Shown: positions 61,131 to 64,000 of the stretch, one piece after another
Layout of the letters: each line of letters starts with the position of its first letter
Numbering within the stretch: position 1 is the stretch's first letter
Assembly (NCBI RefSeq): GCF_030547185.1
Contig: NZ_JAUOQR010000013.1
Span: 30,206 to 94,205 of the forward strand
DNA: 64,000 nucleotides
Direction: 5' to 3'
From: Neptuniibacter sp. 1_MG-2023
Lineage (GTDB): Bacteria > Pseudomonadota > Gammaproteobacteria > Pseudomonadales > Balneatricaceae
Program-made: the position numbers and the translations under genes
The notes under the pieces: generated by a model
Seen by the model: the letters and a program-made list of their open reading frames with translations, nothing else
What the model was told of the DNA's origin: nothing
The model's database searches: none

Positions 61131-61378
61131 TACACCTAAGCCTAATTTATATGTAGAAATTCATATAAAAATCCTATTTAAACCGATAAAAGTCAGCCAC
61201 TCCCGCAACATAAGCAAGATAACTTTATCGATTATTCAAAAACCTATTCTTTACAAGGTAGCAGGCTTTTGCCGTTCCCACCAAGAATTGCAAACAGAAC
61301 ATAGAAAAGCCTGAGTTAAAAACTCATAGAAAAGGACAGAAAAGACATTAAATACGACGAACGGGGAAACTTAATAGC

Positions 61379-61807
61379 TTAGGCGGCAGCTCGAATCTGT
61401 TGTTTAGAGCTTTCAATTTCACCAATAAGTAACTGCCCTGTCGACATCAAACCGACTTTGGCATACTCATCGGACGCCTGAGCCTGCTGACGAGGTGTAT
61501 GGCTATGACTATAGATGTAACCATTAACGTAAGCGAAATCTCCTACCAGCCCCTCATGCACGGCAACATTTAACCTTTCAGTTACTTGCGCATTATATAA
61601 TTCGTTTGGATCTGGGTAGGTACTTTGGACTTCAGGAAGCTTAAAGTCACCGGTGCCTTCAGATATGGACTCCGGTTTAATAAGCGCTTGATTAGAATGA
61701 ATCAAACTCAGCAGCATAGAGAATTGCGCACCACTACCACTCTGAACCGCTTGGCTCAAAGTAGAGGTATAGCCCTCAATTCGATTGATAATCTGCTCGG
61801 TTCGCAT
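61379..61807 (-). CDS. Hypothetical protein
   Basis: 142 residues, cytoplasmic, rich in Ser and Gln. No domain recognised. The open frame extends to a TTG at 61852, but this would add an unlikely hydrophobic start and has no ribosome site; the ATG at 61807 is used, itself with a weak site. Divergent from greB, with a 104-bp gap. Confidence 0.6.
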   Translation of the reverse strand: MRTEQIINRIEGYTSTLSQAVQSGSGAQFSMLLSLIHSNQALIKPESISEGTGDFKLPEVQSTYPDPNELYNAQVTERLNVAVHEGLVGDFAYVNGYIYSHSHTPRQQAQASDEYAKVGLMSTGQLLIGEIESSKQQIRAAA

Positions 61808-61911
61808 ACTGCTCGCTAATAGGTAAAAATAAATACTGATTTCTAGTCCCAATTTTATCGACCAAAGGCTAGAATTCTTTACTATAAAATCATAAAAAAT
61901 AAGGATAATTT

Positions 61912-62421
61912 ATGGGAAGGTGGCGTCCACCACAGCCTCGCAGCTCGAAATATATTACCGCTGAAGGCTACGCTCGCTTAAATGAGGAGCTGAAATATCT
62001 ATGGAAAGTAAAACGGCCTGAAATCACGCAGTCGGTAAAAGAGGCTGCAGCCCAAGGTGATCGGTCAGAAAATGCTGAATATATCTATGGGAAAAAGCAG
62101 TTACGTGAAATTGACCGTCGAGTTCGCTACCTATCAAAACGCCTCGAAGATATGGTCGTAGTCGATCGTGCACCGGAGCCATCAAAGCAAGACACGGTTT
62201 TTTTTGGGGCTTGGGTAACACTTCTGGATGAAGATGAAAATGAACGAACACACCGCATCGTAGGACCGGATGAGATTGGCATCGAAGCTGATTTTATCTC
62301 CATAGATTCACCATTGGCGCGTCTTATTTTAAAAAAGCAGCTAGGAGACGAAATTTGCCTAAAGAAACCCGATGGAAGTGAAGTCTATTACGAAATTGTA
62401 GGGATTAGATACACCCCCTAA
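61912..62421 (+). CDS. greB: Transcription elongation factor GreB
   Basis: Rescues backtracked RNA polymerase by stimulating transcript cleavage. 169 residues: N-terminal coiled coil with acidic tip (QGDRSENAEYIYGKKQLREID) and C-terminal FKBP-like domain. The N-terminus MGRWRPPQPRSSKYIT and basic patch fit GreB, not GreA. AAGGATAA precedes the ATG. Confidence 0.94.
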   Translation: MGRWRPPQPRSSKYITAEGYARLNEELKYLWKVKRPEITQSVKEAAAQGDRSENAEYIYGKKQLREIDRRVRYLSKRLEDMVVVDRAPEPSKQDTVFFGAWVTLLDEDENERTHRIVGPDEIGIEADFISIDSPLARLILKKQLGDEICLKKPDGSEVYYEIVGIRYTP

Positions 62422-62428
62422 AAGTCGG

Positions 62429-63364
62429 TTACGCATTTTTATTTTCATACATCCGCCGATCAGCCTCCTCAACCCAATACTCTAATGGCTGCGCGCTATC
62501 ATCCATTAATACCGAGCCAATACTTACACGAATATCGTCCTTAGTTATTCGGTCGGCTACTCGCTGAGCAATTTGAGTCAGCTGTTCAAAATTACGTATC
62601 GCAACCAGCATCACAAACTCATCACCCGATAACCGAGCGGCGATATCACTCTCCCTTACCGTCTCCTCCAAGGCTTTACCTAAGCGCCTTAACGCTTGAT
62701 CACCGGCTAGATGCCCATAGACATCATTAACCCTCTTAAGACCATCCATATCCATATACAGAAGCCCCAGCGACAATTCTGAGCGTTTAGCCAAGGCAAT
62801 ATATTGCTGAGCTACGGAATAAAACCCCCTCCGGTTATAAAGCCCAGTCAGCTCATCGGTCATAGCAAGATTGGAAATCATTTGATACTGCGATAGGATT
62901 TTAAGATCAGCCTCAATTAAATCTCTTAACTCACCCACCAGATCAACATAATCCTTTTGATAATCAGTGGCATTAAAATCCATCACGCAAATGGTGCCAA
63001 AAGGCTCTCCTGTCGGCCATTTAACAGGCAAGCCAAGGTAGGAACAAAATCCATCGTCACTCACCTCTGGATTAGTGTCCCAATAAGGGTCAGTTGACGC
63101 ATCAGGAACGTAAAGCAACTCCTGCTGCTCGACAACTTTTTTACAGAAAAGATTAGTATCCGGAGGAACTGTCACGCCAGCATCATAAGGGTTCGATGCC
63201 TGACCACTTGAGATCACGACTTGGAACCCTTCTGGTGCATACTGAACAATAAAGCCTGCAGGCGCGTTAAAGACACGTGCCATAACATCAATTGTTTTTT
63301 GCCACTTAGCTAAAGGGACTGTACCTTCACTCTCATCTAACACCCACTGGTCAGGGGTAAGCAT
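62429..63364 (-). CDS. GAF-GGDEF diguanylate cyclase (SGDEF variant)
   Basis: 311 residues, soluble: a GAF sensor domain (about 20-155) containing the pattern DGFCSYLGLPVKWPTGEPFGTICVMD, and a GGDEF domain. The loop reads SGDEF (around residue 245), with an inhibitory-site R-E-S-D five residues before. AAGGA lies at optimal spacing before ATG 63364 (the ATG at 63370 has it touching), so the shorter start is used. Activity of the SGDEF form is unclear but plausible. Confidence 0.85.
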   Translation of the reverse strand: MLTPDQWVLDESEGTVPLAKWQKTIDVMARVFNAPAGFIVQYAPEGFQVVISSGQASNPYDAGVTVPPDTNLFCKKVVEQQELLYVPDASTDPYWDTNPEVSDDGFCSYLGLPVKWPTGEPFGTICVMDFNATDYQKDYVDLVGELRDLIEADLKILSQYQMISNLAMTDELTGLYNRRGFYSVAQQYIALAKRSELSLGLLYMDMDGLKRVNDVYGHLAGDQALRRLGKALEETVRESDIAARLSGDEFVMLVAIRNFEQLTQIAQRVADRITKDDIRVSIGSVLMDDSAQPLEYWVEEADRRMYENKNA

Positions 63365-63601
63365 CGCCATTCCTTATAAATACAACTAGAACAACTATAT
63401 GACTCGTAAATCAACAAATAGTTTATTACTTTTAAATATATAAAGAGATGCTCAATTAACAAGGTTTCTATTAGACTAAAAAAATATAACCTCGACACAT
63501 AAACCAAAAAAAGCAACTAAGCGATAAGCACTATAGAAAATCCATTCTCGGGACCCAGTTACCGTAAGCATAAAAACCAGCACAAAATTAGATACTTAGT
63601 A
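63365..63601. other. Intergenic region and degenerate repeat end
   Basis: 237 bp, A+T-rich. The last about 30 bases (from 63571) resemble a decayed copy of the terminator end of the repeat unit (AAAACCAGCACA...), so the tandem array probably once extended further. Confidence 0.45.
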
Positions 63602-63765
63602 GTGGGCCGTACAGGATGACTATTGCCCTTCGGGCCATCGTCGCAAGCTCCGATGTTTTCTTATGACTGCGTCATGCGAATCGAACCTTTAACGGTTCTC
63701 ATCCTGTACTCGTGCATTTTCTACAGACATAAAAAAACCAGCACAGGGCTGGATTCTTATAAGTG
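63602..63765 (-). repeat. tRNA-Lys-associated repeat, unit 1
   Basis: 164-bp unit, almost identical to unit 2 (three differences seen: 63607, 63618 and one in the terminator loop). It starts with a mutated copy of the tRNA 3' end. Orientation is given by the tRNA. Terminator copy at 63731-63752. Inner stems are listed under unit 2. Confidence 0.85.
63731..63752 (-). terminator. Terminator copy in repeat unit 1
   Basis: Stem CCAGC/GCTGG with a 5-nt loop and a seven-base T-run on the minus strand, the same as the tRNA terminator at 63894. Confidence 0.7.
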
Positions 63766-63929
63766 GTGGGTCGTACAGGATTACTATTGCCCTTCGGGCC
63801 ATCGTCGCAAGCTCCGATGTTTTCTTATGACTGCGTCATGCGAATCGAACCTTTAACGGTTCTCATCCTGTACTCGTGCATTTTCTACAGACATAAAAAA
63901 ACCAGCGCAGGGCTGGATTCTTATAAGTG
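63766..63929 (-). repeat. tRNA-Lys-associated repeat, unit 2
   Basis: 164-bp unit. Bases 63764-63782 are identical to the last 19 nt of the tRNA-Lys, including encoded CCA. Reading the minus strand, the unit contains: outer stem GTACAGGAT/ATCCTGTAC (9 bp), inside it GAACC/GGTTC, ATGAC/GTCAT, CATCG/CGATG and GCCC/GGGC hairpins, i.e. five helices. It also holds the terminator at 63894-63916. Same organisation as the tyrT-linked rtT repeats of Escherichia coli. Confidence 0.85.
63894..63916 (-). terminator. Terminator directly after tRNA-Lys
   Basis: Stem CCAGC/GCTGG with a 5-nt loop, 12 bases past the tRNA 3' end, followed on the minus strand by seven Ts. Confidence 0.8.
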
Positions 63930-64000
63930 GTGGGTCGTACAGGATTCGAACCTGTGACCAATTGGTTAAAAGCCAACTGCTCTACCAGCTGAGCTAACGA
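63928..64000 (-). tRNA. tRNA-Lys (UUU), 5' end cut by window
   Basis: Minus-strand sequence begins TCGTTAGCTCAGCTGGTAGA and ends ACGACCCACCA with encoded CCA at 63928-63930. The D-arm, anticodon arm (TTGG-CTTTTAA-CCAA, anticodon TTT at 63968-63970) and T-arm (CAGG-TTCGAAT-CCTG) all fit. The first three bases (expected GGG) lie beyond base 64000. It supplies the 19-nt tail repeated downstream. Confidence 0.97.

Noticed and set aside
63623..63957. Two near-identical open frames in the repeats
   Set aside because: They arise because the 164-bp units are duplicates; the frames cross terminators and stems and have no ribosome site.
63602..64000. Possible CRISPR array
   Set aside because: Units are 164 bp, directly adjacent and identical throughout, with no variable spacers.

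Overview
The window looks like chromosomal DNA of a marine, motile-type gammaproteobacterium of the Oceanospirillaceae kind (Neptunomonas/Amphritea-like is a guess from gene content and order, not a proof). Pointers are the orn/rsgA/HDOD/sseA/psd order, the prfB-lysS and lptF/lptG - pepA-holC-valS blocks, the dapC-arsC-dapD-dapE lysine cluster, an NhaD sodium antiporter, a phasin (polyhydroxyalkanoate storage) and four separate GGDEF proteins. By eye the GC content is a little over 40%. Most genes are housekeeping genes with clear family signatures. The first gene (queG) is cut by the left edge, and a tRNA-Lys gene is cut by the right edge.

Layout. 0-9 kb: queG (3' part), orn, rsgA, an HDOD-domain protein, sseA and psd (1-bp overlap), ygfZ, a membrane GGDEF protein converging on ung. 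9-14 kb: a small membrane protein, lysS, prfB (with no programmed frameshift), nhaD. 14-21 kb: fldB-like flavodoxin, phasin, gloA, Sel1-repeat protein, YeeE/YedE transporter, RDD protein, lptG/lptF. 21-26 kb: pepA, holC, valS. 26-30 kb is a more accessory stretch with long intergenic gaps: an EF-hand-like protein, a nitroreductase behind a perfect palindrome, an orphan protein with a HEPN-like Rx4H motif, and an unknown membrane protein. 30-37 kb: DUF302 protein, a large double-SBP/GGDEF/EAL sensor, a direct repeat carrying two perfect DnaA boxes, a LysE-type exporter, a secreted S8 protease. 37-46 kb: DUF2726 protein, YgjP-like metallopeptidase, nfeD/qmcA pair, several very small genes (38-, 41-, 59-, 62- and 65-residue products), rlmG, SlyD, an esterase overlapping pdxH. 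46-54 kb: lipoprotein, glycerate-kinase-like protein, hydrolase, a two-gene RND efflux operon, PilZ protein. 54-64 kb: dap cluster, rlmA and two small overlapping genes, GGDEF protein, greB, GAF-GGDEF protein, then tandem repeats and tRNA-Lys.

The most unusual feature is at the right edge. Downstream of tRNA-Lys(UUU) lie two almost identical 164-bp tandem units. Each reproduces exactly the last 19 nt of the tRNA (including CCA), plus its terminator, and carries several nested hairpins closed by a 9-bp helix. The architecture parallels the tyrT/rtT repeats of Escherichia coli, but at a lysine tRNA and with a different inner sequence.

Many genes connect to cyclic di-GMP: four GGDEF proteins (two with variant AGDEF/SGDEF motifs, one joined to an intact EAL domain) and one PilZ protein. 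No CRISPR array, insertion sequence, prophage or rRNA operon was seen.
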